From contig JBMNLS010000001.1 of assembly GCA_050952935.1 (NCBI GenBank), positions 1,116,001-1,180,000 of the forward strand: a stretch of 64,000 nucleotides of DNA, read 5' to 3'. The notes beneath the pieces were generated by a model. The model was not told the DNA's origin. It was given only the letters and a program-made list of their open reading frames with translations, and did no database searches. Made by a program: the position numbers and the translations under genes. Within the stretch, counting starts at the first letter, position 1, and every line of letters begins with the position of its first letter. The stretch comes from UBA6115 sp050952935 (lineage in GTDB: Bacteria; Bacillota; Clostridia; Christensenellales; Aristaeellaceae). Shown in pieces: positions 49,247 to 58,875 of the stretch.

Positions 49247-50890
49247 TTATGGATTCAGCAAGTGTTCTATGGTCGCCTTTACCATGGAGGGAATGCGGTG
49301 TTTCAGGTCCTTCAGGTTGACCCGCTCGGTGTATTTGTGAAAATCCTTGCCCCAGGGGCCGATGTTGAGCACCGGGATGGAAAGCGCCCGGATGTCTTCC
49401 AGTGGGATGGAATAAATATCGCCCCAGAGCAGCATGTTGGACTTGATGAAATCGGTGTTCGCCTGGTCGGACTCAAACAGGCCATAGCTCAGATCTGAAA
49501 TGCCGAAATAGTAATTTTCAACATGGAACCGGCAGCCAAGCGCTTCCCTGGCATGGTCTTCCAGGTGCTTGAGCAGGGCGTTCACCGCGGCGTTTTTCTG
49601 GGGCAGCATGGCGTTGTTGACATGGGGATAATAGGGGGGCGACATGGCCAGCACCACCAGGGGGGAGGCGTCTTTCAGGTGGGCAACGGTTTGCTCGATC
49701 AGCCCAAAGGCGGCCTCCGCCATGCTCAGCTCGCCCTTTTCGATTTTTTCTTTGGCGGCTTTTTCATATTCCACCAGGCTTTGAAGGAGCGCCCCGCCTG
49801 AATCGGCCAGGGCCTGCTGATACACCTGCTGATAGGTTTTGACATTGCTCTGCCAGGGCAGGCAGGCGGTTTCATCCCCGGTATAGCGGCGATAGCTTTC
49901 ATTGCTGCGCCGGATGACCCGGTCAAAAGCTTCCCGGCTTAGTTTTTTCAGCTGTTCCATGATGTCCATCGCGGGCCTGCCCAGGGTGAGGACGTTCATG
50001 TATCCCGCGGCGGAAAGGGGCAGCGAGACGTCGTAGACCTCCTTTCGATCCTTCAGGAAAAGCCAGGTGGGCGGCGGGGTCTTGGAGTTGCCCACCTGCT
50101 CTGAAAAACCGGGGTTCAGCTCGGTGGCGGCCACGATCTCAGACAGGATGTGGATGGGGTTGAGCCCTTGAAACACCTGGGCCACATGGGCCAGCTTGCC
50201 CCGCACATAAAAGATGGGCATCAGCTTGCCTACGGAGCCGTCATACAGCCGCATCAGATCTTCTTCCGCCCGCTCCTGGGGCTCAACGTTCAGCAGGAGG
50301 ATATAGTTGAGATGATGCGCTTCTTTGAGCTCGGTCAGCAGGCTGATGGCGCCTCTCATGCCGGCGGAAAGGTTCTCCTCATCCGGCAGGCCCAGCAGCA
50401 GCAGGTTGCCGGAAAAATCCTTGTCCTTGCTGTATTCCTCAAGCAAAGCTAGGTGAATTGAGGCCCCGCCCTTCATGTCTGCCACGCCCCGGCCAAACAG
50501 CCATTCCCCACTGGCCAGATCGCGCCGGGCTTCCTCATGCAGGTCGGCGGCGCCATTGGCGTATTGCCGGGTCAGCTCAAAGGGATGGTGGGCCAATGAT
50601 TTCAGGCTGCCATAGTCATCGGCGTCCACCGTGTCGCTGTGATGGATCAGCACAATGGTGTCGGAACCCTTGCCTTTCAGCAGCCCCCAGGGGACTTTTC
50701 TGTTCAAAGGATCGTTTTTGATGGGGTGGAAGCCCCAGTGCTCCGGGTGTGCGGCGAAGTACTCGATGCCGGAAAAATAGCGCTCAAAAAAAACCTGGTT
50801 GTTGTTCTCCAGCGCTGTGGACGTGTGGGTGACTGTGCCCACATAGTCCTTCAAGATTTTTTCGATTGTTTGCTCCAAAGAGTTGCCCAC
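49247..50890 (-). CDS. rocB: RocB-like M20-family peptidase/deacylase
   Basis: The 547-residue protein is long for the M20 family and matches RocB, found with arginine degradation genes in Bacillus. Metal ligands can be placed at HHSDTVD, GRGVADMKGG (catalytic Asp and metal Asp), and LPDEENLSAG (the glutamate pair). RocB's exact substrate is unknown. Start GTG at 50890 follows AAGGAGG. It is transcribed away from the ornithine cluster and shares the control region at 50941-51039 with it. A role in providing arginine or ornithine from peptides or acyl derivatives is inferred. Confidence 0.8.
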   Translation of the reverse strand: MGNSLEQTIEKILKDYVGTVTHTSTALENNNQVFFERYFSGIEYFAAHPEHWGFHPIKNDPLNRKVPWGLLKGKGSDTIVLIHHSDTVDADDYGSLKSLAHHPFELTRQYANGAADLHEEARRDLASGEWLFGRGVADMKGGASIHLALLEEYSKDKDFSGNLLLLGLPDEENLSAGMRGAISLLTELKEAHHLNYILLLNVEPQERAEEDLMRLYDGSVGKLMPIFYVRGKLAHVAQVFQGLNPIHILSEIVAATELNPGFSEQVGNSKTPPPTWLFLKDRKEVYDVSLPLSAAGYMNVLTLGRPAMDIMEQLKKLSREAFDRVIRRSNESYRRYTGDETACLPWQSNVKTYQQVYQQALADSGGALLQSLVEYEKAAKEKIEKGELSMAEAAFGLIEQTVAHLKDASPLVVLAMSPPYYPHVNNAMLPQKNAAVNALLKHLEDHAREALGCRFHVENYYFGISDLSYGLFESDQANTDFIKSNMLLWGDIYSIPLEDIRALSIPVLNIGPWGKDFHKYTERVNLKDLKHRIPSMVKATIEHLLNP

Positions 50891-50940
50891 GGTCGTCCTC
50901 CTTCATCAATAGGGTATGTTGTTGATAGCGCATAGACAAC

Positions 50941-51039
50941 TTATCATGCATTTGTGTCAATGACAAGACCGGTCTTGTATATACATTTGCGTGCACAAGG
51001 GACCTCAGCTATGATATAATTTAAATGTTTGCATGATAA
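50941..51039. promoter_or_regulatory. Divergent control region between rocB and the ornithine operon
   Basis: TGCACA (50992-50997) and TATAAT (51015-51020, with TGA in front) form the promoter for ord with a 17-base spacer. A perfect 16-base palindrome ACAAGACCGGTCTTGT lies at 50963-50978. TTATCATGCA (50941-50950) and TGCATGATAA (51030-51039) form an outer inverted repeat around the promoter. These are likely binding sites for an unknown regulator of both directions. Confidence 0.55.
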
Positions 51040-51083
51040 AAACCATCTGCTGCGCCGCTTGGGTGAGAAGGAGGAAATGGAAC

Positions 51084-52139
51084 ATGCGCGAGGTACGTGT
51101 TGTGATATGGGGCCTGGGGGCCATGGGGTCTGGCATAGCCAGGCTGCTTTCCAGCCGCAGGGGCGTTCATGTGGCGGCGGCCTGTGATATCAACCCCGGC
51201 TATGTGGGCAAAAATGTGTATGAGGTGCTGGACATCCCCCAGCGGGGGCGGCCGGATGCCCCGGTGCATGAGGATATCTTGGAGGCCCTCAGCCATAAGC
51301 CCGTTGACATCTGCGTGATCGCCACCAATTCCTTTGTGAAGGATGTGTACCCCAAAGTGCTGCAGGCGCTGCGCCAGGGGGTCAACGTCCTCACCATCGC
51401 CGAGGAGATGGCCTGGCCCTATGCCCAGTCGCCCGACATGGCGCTGGACATGCACAACGTGGCCAGGCAGCACCGGGTATCGGTGCTGGGCACCGGCATC
51501 AACCCGGGGCTGATGATGGATCTGCTGGCAGTGTGCTTGTCCGGGGCGCAGACGGAGCTTCACCATGTACGCTGCGAGAGGGTGAACAGCCTGTCGCCCT
51601 TTGGCAGGGCGGTGATGGAGGAACAGGGCATCGGCATAACGCCTGAGGCCTTTGACAGGGGCGTGACTGACGGCAGTTTGGCGGGCCATGTGGGCTTTGA
51701 GGAATCCATCCACATGATGGCCGCCGCCTTTGGCTGGCCGGTGGACAAGGTCAGCACCCAGATGCTGCCCATCATCACCGATGTTGACCGCAGGGCCCCC
51801 CATGGGGAGGCCAGGGCGGGCCAGGTGGCGGGTGTCAATATGACAGGCCAGGGCATAGTGGGAGGGGAGGAGAAGATCAGCATGCTCCATCCCCAGCAGA
51901 TAGAGCCCCAGCAGGCGGGCGTTGACACGGGGGATTACATCACCCTCACCGGCACGCCGCCGATTTCCATGGCCATCAAGCCGGAGGTGGACGGCGGCCT
52001 TGGCACCATCGCCATGGCCTGCAACCTTCTGCCCTTTGTGGTGGCGGCAAAGCCGGGGCTGCTTTCCATGCTGGATTTGCCGGTGCCCCGCTGCGTGATG
52101 GGAGATTACCGGGCGATCGCTTTCCCGGAGGAGGACTAA
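51084..52139 (+). CDS. ord: 2,4-diaminopentanoate dehydrogenase
   Basis: The 351-residue NAD(P)-dependent enzyme oxidises 2,4-diaminopentanoate to 2-amino-4-oxopentanoate. The Rossmann motif is VVIWGLGAMGSGIA near the N-terminus, followed by a dihydrodipicolinate-reductase-like second domain (GTGINPGLMMD). The ATG at 51084 follows AAGGAGG. Gene order ord-ortA-ortB-oraS-oraE is that of the Clostridium ornithine cluster, which confirms the call. It is the first gene of a tightly overlapping operon. Confidence 0.93.
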   Translation: MREVRVVIWGLGAMGSGIARLLSSRRGVHVAAACDINPGYVGKNVYEVLDIPQRGRPDAPVHEDILEALSHKPVDICVIATNSFVKDVYPKVLQALRQGVNVLTIAEEMAWPYAQSPDMALDMHNVARQHRVSVLGTGINPGLMMDLLAVCLSGAQTELHHVRCERVNSLSPFGRAVMEEQGIGITPEAFDRGVTDGSLAGHVGFEESIHMMAAAFGWPVDKVSTQMLPIITDVDRRAPHGEARAGQVAGVNMTGQGIVGGEEKISMLHPQQIEPQQAGVDTGDYITLTGTPPISMAIKPEVDGGLGTIAMACNLLPFVVAAKPGLLSMLDLPVPRCVMGDYRAIAFPEED

Positions 52140-52140
52140 G

Positions 52141-52446
52141 ATGATTAAAAAAGGAACATGGGTGCAGCTGCACAGCGTGATTTTAAGCCCCGGGGAGCGC
52201 GCTCCCCAGGTGCCGGAGGATACGGCCCGGGCGCCCCTTGAGCAATGGGTGAAGGGCTGGCTTACGGAGGACGCCAAGATCGGTCAGGAGGCCCGGATAA
52301 AGACCCGCACTGGCCGCGTGGTGACCGGCACCCTGGTCAAGGCCAACCCGGCCTTTGACCATGGCTTCGGCGCTTTTGTGCCGGAGCTTCAGGCCGCCCA
52401 GGAGAGTATCCTCAGGGCATCCAGAGGGGAGGCGCCCCATGCGTGA
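52141..52446 (+). CDS. ortA: 2-amino-4-oxopentanoate thiolase, alpha subunit
   Basis: The 101-residue small subunit works with OrtB to split 2-amino-4-oxopentanoate with CoA into alanine and acetyl-CoA. It starts with KKGTWVQLHSVILSPGERAPQVPEDT, the pattern of OrtA, and has a central GWL and EARIKTRTGR stretch. It begins one base after the ord stop and overlaps ortB by eight bases, which fits coupled translation of the two subunits. Confidence 0.9.
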   Translation: MIKKGTWVQLHSVILSPGERAPQVPEDTARAPLEQWVKGWLTEDAKIGQEARIKTRTGRVVTGTLVKANPAFDHGFGAFVPELQAAQESILRASRGEAPHA

Positions 52447-53851
52447 CAACAGCTACCAGGCGGTGATGGACAGGAAAAACGCCATCATGAAATCCGCGGT
52501 GGGCCTTGACTATGAACGCTTTGAAAGTGGAAAGATCGCCTTTGACTATGAGGCGATGATGGCGGCCCCCGGCCTTCCTATTAAACAGATTCAGGATATC
52601 CAGCGGGAATACGGCGTGGGGGACACGCCGCTATTGGAGCTTCGGCACATCACCGCCCTGGCCCGCCGCTATGCCAGGCCGGGTTTTGGGGCACGCATCC
52701 TGCTAAAGGATGAGGCGGCCAACCCCTCCGGCTCCTTTAAGGCCAGGCGGGCGGCGCTTTCCGTCCATATGGCCAAGGAAATGGGCTACCGGGGCGTGGT
52801 GACCGCCACCAGCGGCAACTATGGCGCTGCGGTGGCTTCCTGCTGCGCCAAGGCGGGGCTTAAGTGCATTGTGGTGCAGGAATGCTTTGACGGCCGGGGC
52901 GTGGGCCAGCCTGAAATTGTGGAAAAGGCGCGCAAGTGTGAGGCGCTGGGGGCAGAGGTGGTGCAGCTGTCCGTGGGGCCGGAGCTGTTTTATGTTTTCC
53001 TGCTGCTGCTTGAAGAGACCGGCTACTTCAACGCCTCTCTGTATACGCCCTATGCCATCCTGGGGGTGGAGACCCTGGGCTATGAGCTGGCCAAACAGTG
53101 CAAGGAGCGCTATGGCGCTTTCCCGGCGGCGGTGGTGGCCACCAACGCCGGCGGCGGCAACCTCACCGGCACCGCCCGGGGCATGAAAAAGGCGGGCTGT
53201 GACAGCCCCGTCATCGCCGCCAGCGTCAACCTGAAAGGCCTGCACATGGCAAGCGATGCCGCCTTTAACCGCAAATCCTTCACCACTGGGCACACCGGCT
53301 TTGGCATGCCCTACACCACCTGGCCGGACCGCTCGGATGTGCCCAGGAGCGCTGCCAGGCCGCTTCGCTACCTGTCCCGCTATGTGACCCTCACCCAGGG
53401 CGAGGTGTTCTACACCACGGAGATGCTGGCGGTGCTTGAGGGTATGGAGCGGGGGCCCGCCGGCAACACCAGCCTGGCCGCCGCCTTCTGTTTGGCGCAG
53501 GAAATGCCTGAGGACGCCCTTTTAGTGGTGCAGGAGACGGAGTATACAGGGGCAGGGAAACACCCCAACGCCCAGCTGTCCTTCGCCAGGGAAAACGGGG
53601 TGAGCATCCTGACAGGAGACCCCAGGGACGAGGTACCGGGGGAGAGCATCGTGCTGCCCGCGCACCCGGGGCTGATGGCCTGTCAGGAGGTGGACACCGA
53701 CCGCTTGCGTGAGAGCCTGATTAGAAAAGCCATAGACGGGGCAACATTGCCCCTTCAAGAAGCTGACCTGGCCTTTTTGGCTGAGGAAACCAATAGCGAC
53801 ACCGCCTTTGTTCAGGGTGTCATCGACCGCATACAGGAGGAAACCCCATGA
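52439..53851 (+). CDS. ortB: 2-amino-4-oxopentanoate thiolase, beta subunit (PLP)
   Basis: The 470-residue PLP enzyme of fold type II (threonine-synthase-like) carries the catalytic site of the thiolase. The PLP lysine is Lys101 in NPSGSFKARRA, and the phosphate loop is TSGNYGAA together with NAGGGNLTG. The gene overlaps ortA by eight bases and oraS by four. It is the step that releases alanine and acetyl-CoA from ornithine, the latter giving acetate and ATP. Confidence 0.93.
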   Translation: MRDNSYQAVMDRKNAIMKSAVGLDYERFESGKIAFDYEAMMAAPGLPIKQIQDIQREYGVGDTPLLELRHITALARRYARPGFGARILLKDEAANPSGSFKARRAALSVHMAKEMGYRGVVTATSGNYGAAVASCCAKAGLKCIVVQECFDGRGVGQPEIVEKARKCEALGAEVVQLSVGPELFYVFLLLLEETGYFNASLYTPYAILGVETLGYELAKQCKERYGAFPAAVVATNAGGGNLTGTARGMKKAGCDSPVIAASVNLKGLHMASDAAFNRKSFTTGHTGFGMPYTTWPDRSDVPRSAARPLRYLSRYVTLTQGEVFYTTEMLAVLEGMERGPAGNTSLAAAFCLAQEMPEDALLVVQETEYTGAGKHPNAQLSFARENGVSILTGDPRDEVPGESIVLPAHPGLMACQEVDTDRLRESLIRKAIDGATLPLQEADLAFLAEETNSDTAFVQGVIDRIQEETP

Positions 53852-54216
53852 AACGGCAAGATGATTTCGCCAGCCGCCGGGAGCACTTGAAGGGCCTTAG
53901 CGATGAGGCGCTTCATCAGCGCTTCTGGGCGCTGGCGGAGCAGTTGACCAAGCCTCTGCTGGAAATGGGGCGCGTATATACCAGCCCTTCCATTGAGCGC
54001 AGCGTGCTATTGCGCATGGGCTTTTCCTCCATTGAGGCCAAGGCTTTGGTGGAGGGGTGCCTTGAGCGGGAGCTGCTGGGGCATGGGGCCGGGCATGTGG
54101 TGTATCAGGCCAGCCGGAAAAGCGGCAAAAGCATCCGGGAGGCCGGGCTTGCCCTGATTGAGGGCGAAGGCTGGGATGGGCTTCAAGACAGCTTTTCCGG
54201 GGAGGATTTGGCATGA
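53848..54216 (+). CDS. oraS: D-ornithine 4,5-aminomutase, S subunit
   Basis: The 122-residue small subunit forms the complex with OraE. It has the family landmarks: REHLKGLSDEALHQRFWALAEQLTKPLLEMGRVYTSPSIERSVLLRMGFSS, then the C-terminal GKSIREAGLAL. The protein alone has no catalytic site. It overlaps both neighbours by four bases. Length is that of known OraS. Confidence 0.92.
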   Translation: MKRQDDFASRREHLKGLSDEALHQRFWALAEQLTKPLLEMGRVYTSPSIERSVLLRMGFSSIEAKALVEGCLERELLGHGAGHVVYQASRKSGKSIREAGLALIEGEGWDGLQDSFSGEDLA

Positions 54217-56435
54217 GCGATTACCGTTTGCAGCCGGACAGCCCCCTTGACGTCCGGGAGATCCTCAAAGACCTGAAGACTTACCGCCCGCGCCGCCGGG
54301 GCTGGACCTGGCGCAAGGCGGCGCCGGGGCTCAAGATGCACAGCTTCACCTATCAGGACGCTTCGGAGCCCCTGAAGCGCTCAGTGCCCCTGCCCCCGGC
54401 CCATCATTTTGGCAACATCGACCCTCAGCCTATCCCCGTCATCACCACGGAGATCGCTTCCGGGCGCTTTGAGGATGATATCCGCCGCATGCGCATGGCC
54501 GCCCACCACGGGGCTGACCATATCATGGTGATCCGCACCGCGGGCCAAAGCCACTTTGACGGCCTGATTGAAGGCACTCCCCAGGGCGTGGGCGGCGTGC
54601 CCATCACCCGCAAGCAGCTGCGCGCCCAGCGCAAAGCCCTTGATATGATTGAGGATGAGGTGGGCCGCCCCATCAACTACCATTCCTATGTGTCGGGCGT
54701 GGCGGGGCCGGAGATCGCGGTGCTGTTTGCCGAAGAGGGCGTCAACGGCGCCCATCAGGATCCCCAGTACAATGTGCTGTACCGCAACATCAACATGGCG
54801 CGCAGCTTTGTGGACGCCTGTGAATCAAAGGTCATCATGGCCTGGGCCGGCATGGCCCAGATTGATGGGGCGCATAACGCCAACGCCACCGCCCGGGAGG
54901 CCTGGAAGGTGATGCCTGAATTGATGGTGCAGCACGCCATCAACGCCCAGTTTTCAGCGTCCTGCGGGATGGCGAAGGATTTGATCTGCCTGTCCACCGT
55001 GCCCCCCACGGCCACCCCGGCGCCTTGCGTATACATGGATCTGCCCTATGCGGTGGCGCTCAGGGAGCTGTTCACGGGCTTTCGGATGCGCGCCCAGATG
55101 AACACCAAATACATCCAGTCCTCCACCCGGGAGGCTACCGTCACCCATGTGCTCAACATGCTGATCTCAAAGCTTACCTCAGCGGATATCCAGTCCACCA
55201 TCACGCCGGATGAAGGGCGCAATGTGCCCTGGCACATCTATAACATTGAGGCCTGCGACACCGCCAAGCAAACGCTCATTGGCCTTGACGGCCTGATGGA
55301 CATGGTGGCGCTGAAGCAGGACGGGGCGCTTCGTGAAAACGCCCGGGAGCTGAAGGAACGGGCCGTGCTGTTTATGGAGGAGATGCTGGAAAAAGGCGGC
55401 TACTTCCAGGCGGTGGAGGACGGCTTCTTTGTGGATTCAGGCAACTACCCCGAGCGCAATGGCGATGGCATTCCCCGGCAGCTAACAGGCGGCATCGGGG
55501 CCAGCACCCTCATCCCCCGGAAAAGGGATTACCTGGCTCCGGTCACCGCGCACTATGGCTATAACAATATTTCCCAATACGGCCTTGCGCAGGGGGAAAG
55601 CCCGGCCAGCCTCATTGGCGGCTGCACCCTGGAAAAGCCTGAGATGATCCAGTACATTGACGAGCTGGACGAAACGGACAACGTCGCCACCCGCATGGCG
55701 GAGACCGAGGAGCTGCGCCAGCCCGGCGCCAAGTACCTGAAGCCTGAGATGGAATGGCTGGGGGACGGCACGGTGATGCTGACGATGTTCTTTCCGGCGG
55801 AGGCCAAGGTGGCCCAGGCGGCGGCCCTGGAAGCCGCCCGGCGCATGCACCTGGAGGAGCCGGAGGTGATCTCCGTTGAGGTGATGCACCCGGTTGACGG
55901 CACGCGGATTGAGCTGAAGGGCAAGGTGCCTTTTAAGATCGCCGTGGACGAGCTGGTGATCCCGCCTGAGCCTGATGTGATGAGCGATGAGGACATCCGC
56001 GCCGCCATTGAAAAGCGGCCCATGAAGGTGGTGTGCGGCACGGTGGGGGAGGACGAGCACTCAGTTGGCCTGCGGGAGATCATTGACATCAAGCACGGCG
56101 GCATTGAGAAATACGGCATTGAGGTGCACTATCTGGGTACCTCCGTGCCCCCTGAAAAGCTGGTGAACGCCGCTGTTGAAGTGGGGGCGGACGCCATGCT
56201 GGCCTCCGTCATCATCAGCCATGACAACATCCACTACAAAAACATCGCCCTGGTGGACCGGATCGCCAGGGAAATGGGAGTGAGGGACAGGCTGATCTTC
56301 ATTTCCGGCGGCACCCAGGTGACCCCCGAGCTGGCCCGGGAAGCCGGTGCTGATGAAGGCTTTGGCCGGGGCTCAAAGGGCGTTCATGTGGCGACCGCCC
56401 TGGTGAAATTGCGGGACGCTAAACATGAACCCTGA
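54213..56435 (+). CDS. oraE: D-ornithine 4,5-aminomutase, E subunit (B12 and PLP)
   Basis: The 740-residue catalytic subunit moves the terminal amino group of D-ornithine to give 2,4-diaminopentanoate. The large barrel part covers about residues 1-590. The adenosylcobalamin-binding Rossmann domain follows, with DxHxxG at Asp614, His616 and Gly619 (EDEHSVG), the LGTSVPPE stretch and GGTQVTPE. His616 would be the lower cobalt ligand. Length is normal. The start overlaps oraS by four bases and the end overlaps the MutL-like gene by 11. Confidence 0.95.
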   Translation: MSDYRLQPDSPLDVREILKDLKTYRPRRRGWTWRKAAPGLKMHSFTYQDASEPLKRSVPLPPAHHFGNIDPQPIPVITTEIASGRFEDDIRRMRMAAHHGADHIMVIRTAGQSHFDGLIEGTPQGVGGVPITRKQLRAQRKALDMIEDEVGRPINYHSYVSGVAGPEIAVLFAEEGVNGAHQDPQYNVLYRNINMARSFVDACESKVIMAWAGMAQIDGAHNANATAREAWKVMPELMVQHAINAQFSASCGMAKDLICLSTVPPTATPAPCVYMDLPYAVALRELFTGFRMRAQMNTKYIQSSTREATVTHVLNMLISKLTSADIQSTITPDEGRNVPWHIYNIEACDTAKQTLIGLDGLMDMVALKQDGALRENARELKERAVLFMEEMLEKGGYFQAVEDGFFVDSGNYPERNGDGIPRQLTGGIGASTLIPRKRDYLAPVTAHYGYNNISQYGLAQGESPASLIGGCTLEKPEMIQYIDELDETDNVATRMAETEELRQPGAKYLKPEMEWLGDGTVMLTMFFPAEAKVAQAAALEAARRMHLEEPEVISVEVMHPVDGTRIELKGKVPFKIAVDELVIPPEPDVMSDEDIRAAIEKRPMKVVCGTVGEDEHSVGLREIIDIKHGGIEKYGIEVHYLGTSVPPEKLVNAAVEVGADAMLASVIISHDNIHYKNIALVDRIAREMGVRDRLIFISGGTQVTPELAREAGADEGFGRGSKGVHVATALVKLRDAKHEP

Positions 56436-57807
56436 GCCCCTGGGAATGATTGACGCCGTGGTGGCGGAGATCGGCTCCACCACCACGGTGGTGAGCGCCT
56501 TTGACCGTCTGGATGATGCCCCGGTCTTTTTAGGGCAGGGCATGGCCCCCACCACCGCCCAGGAGGGCGATGTGCTGCCGGGGCTGGAGCGGGCGGTTGC
56601 GAGCTTAAAAGAAAACCTGAACGCCCCTGACCTCGGCTGGCGGGCCATGTACGCCGCCTCCAGCGCCGCCGGGGGCCTTTCCATGAGCGTTCACGGCCTG
56701 GTGTATGAGATGACGGCCCGGGCGGCCCAGATGGCGGCCCTGGGGGCGGGAGCCGTGGTGCGCAGCGTGACGGCCGGCAAAATGAGCCGGGATGACCTGG
56801 AGGATCTGCGGGCGCTTGCCCCCAACATGATTCTGCTGGCTGGCGGCACCGACTATGGCGACAGGGAAACCGTCCTGTTCAATGCCCGGGCCATTGCTGA
56901 ACTGGGCCTTGACATCCCCGTGCTATACGCCGGCAACATCCAGGCCCGGGACGCGGTGAGGCGGGCGTTTGAACGGGCGGATCAGCCTATCACCCTGACA
57001 GAAAATGTCTACCCGCAGTTGGATCAGCTGAACATTGAGCCGGCGCGGCGGGAGATTCAGAAGCTGTTTGAGACCCACATTGTGAAAGCGCCCGGCATGG
57101 CCCGCATCCGGGAGATGGTGGATGGCCCCATCCTGCCTACGCCCGGCGCTGTGATGGAGGCGTTGAGGCTGCTCCAGCCGGTGATTGGCGATTGTATAGC
57201 CCTTGACATCGGCGGCGCTACCACCGATGTGCATTCAGGGGCCCAGGGCAGCGAGGCCATCGCCCGCATCCAGACCCAGCCGGAGCCGTTTTTTAAGCGC
57301 ACCGTGGAGGGGGATTTGGGGCTTTACCTCAACGCCCGGCATATGGCAGACCATATGGGGATGGAGAGCCTCAGCCAGGAGCTTGCCATTGACGCGGAGG
57401 CGGAATTGAGGGGCTGGCGGCCGATTCCGGAGAGCCCCGCCCAGATGAAGCTGGCTCATCGCCTGGCGCTGGAGGCGGGACGGCTTGCCATCAGGCGGCA
57501 TGCGGGAACATTGCGCCAGGTGTTTTTGCCGGAGGGCCGAAAAACCTATGCCGTGGGCAAGGATTTAAGCGAGGTGACCACCCTCATCGCCACCGGTGGG
57601 GCCCTTACCCGCTTGCCTGGCCATGGTGATATACTAAGCCGGCTGCGGGATATGAACGCGACCGGGGACATGCTTTATCCGGCGCCCGGGAAGATGCGGG
57701 TGCTGGTGGATCAGGGCTATCTGATGGCGAGCCTGGGTGTGCTCAGCCGCCGCCACCCGGCCGCGGCCCTAACGCTATTGCGGCAAAGCCTGAGGGAGGA
57801 AGGATGA
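56425..57807 (+). CDS. MutL-like reactivating factor for the aminomutase
   Basis: The 460-residue protein has the actin-like ATPase features of the MutL/GlmL family: VAEIGSTTTVVSAFD, GGTDYGD, DIGGATTDVHS and TGGALTRLPGH. Proteins of this family sit beside B12-dependent mutases and are thought to exchange damaged cobalamin using ATP. It starts inside oraE and ends overlapping the racemase gene, so expression is matched with the mutase. Confidence 0.9.
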   Translation: MNPEPLGMIDAVVAEIGSTTTVVSAFDRLDDAPVFLGQGMAPTTAQEGDVLPGLERAVASLKENLNAPDLGWRAMYAASSAAGGLSMSVHGLVYEMTARAAQMAALGAGAVVRSVTAGKMSRDDLEDLRALAPNMILLAGGTDYGDRETVLFNARAIAELGLDIPVLYAGNIQARDAVRRAFERADQPITLTENVYPQLDQLNIEPARREIQKLFETHIVKAPGMARIREMVDGPILPTPGAVMEALRLLQPVIGDCIALDIGGATTDVHSGAQGSEAIARIQTQPEPFFKRTVEGDLGLYLNARHMADHMGMESLSQELAIDAEAELRGWRPIPESPAQMKLAHRLALEAGRLAIRRHAGTLRQVFLPEGRKTYAVGKDLSEVTTLIATGGALTRLPGHGDILSRLRDMNATGDMLYPAPGKMRVLVDQGYLMASLGVLSRRHPAAALTLLRQSLREEG

Positions 57808-58875
57808 TGATAGCGCCCTTTATCAGCGCCAATCTGCGCAAAATCAAGGAGAACGCCGCCTATATTCTGCAAGCCTGCCAGCAGCAGGGGGTGACCTTGG
57901 CGGCGGTGACCAAGGCGGTCTGCGCCGATGTGCCGGTGGTGCGGGCGCTGCAAGAGGCGGGGGGTGCCCATGCTGGCGGACGCCAGGATTTCAAACCTGG
58001 CTCGGCTGCCCAAAAGCCTGCCCCGGCTGAGCCTGCGGCTGACAGACCCTGCCTTGGCCATGGACACGGCGCGGGAGGCGGATGTGAGCCTGCAAAGCGA
58101 GCCGGCTACCATCCAGGCCCTGGGCCGGGCGGCGGAAAAACTGCAAAAGCGCCACCGGGTGATTGTGATGATCGACCTGGGGGATTTGCGGGAGGGGCTG
58201 TATCACCGGGATTTCCCGGAGATCCTTAGGGTGGCGGAAACAGCCAGGGCGCTGCCCTGGCTGGAGTTGGCCGGCATCGGAACAAACCTCACCTGCTTTG
58301 GGGGCATCCTGCCGGATGAAAGCAACATGGGAGTGCTGCTGAATATCGTCGCCAGGCTTAGAAAAGAGCTTGATTTGCCTTTGCCCATCGTGTCAGGCGG
58401 CAACTCCAGCTCCCTGCATCTGCTGTTTCAAGGCAAATTGCCCAGTGGCATCAACCACCTGCGGGTGGGGGAGGGGCTGTTTTTAGGCATGGACACCGCT
58501 GTGGGGAGGCCCTTTCCTCAGCTCCATCAGGATGCCTTCACCCTGGGCGCCTGCCTCATTGAGGTGAAGGTAAAGCCCTCCAAGCCCGAGGGGCAATCCG
58601 GCCCTAATGCCTTTGGGGAGCAGGTCAGCTTTCCCGACCTGGGCCCCATGCGCCGGGGTATTCTGGCGGTGGGCCGCCAGGATACGGACGCTGAGGGCTT
58701 GACGCCCAGGGACGGACGCGTCAAAATCATCGGGGCCAGCTCAGACCACCTGCTGGTGGATCTGACCCGGGCGGTGGAATACCAGGTGGGCGATTTGTTG
58801 TATTTTACCCCTGATTATGGCGCGCTGCTTAAGGCTTACACCAGCCCCTATGTCAGCCGGATGGAGGAAACATGA
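57804..58875 (+). pseudogene. orr: Ornithine racemase, interrupted by a one-base insertion in a G run
   Basis: The gene is homologous to PLP-dependent ornithine/alanine racemases. The first frame reads FISANLRKIKENAAYIL and TLAAVTKAVCAD, with the PLP lysine Lys37, up to VVRALQEAG. The frame then shifts in the six-G run at 57959-57964. Afterwards PMLADARISNLARLP, SGGNSSSLHLL and GEGLFLGMDTA follow to the stop at 58875. The total is 1072 bases, one too many. With five G the protein would be 356 residues, a normal size. It makes D-ornithine for OraSE. The shift may be real, phase variation, or a sequencing error. Confidence 0.85.

Noticed and set aside
57955..57966. Programmed ribosomal frameshift in orr
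   Set aside because: A G run alone is not a typical slippery heptamer with a spaced structure, and I could not identify a stimulator. An indel or slippage in replication is simpler.
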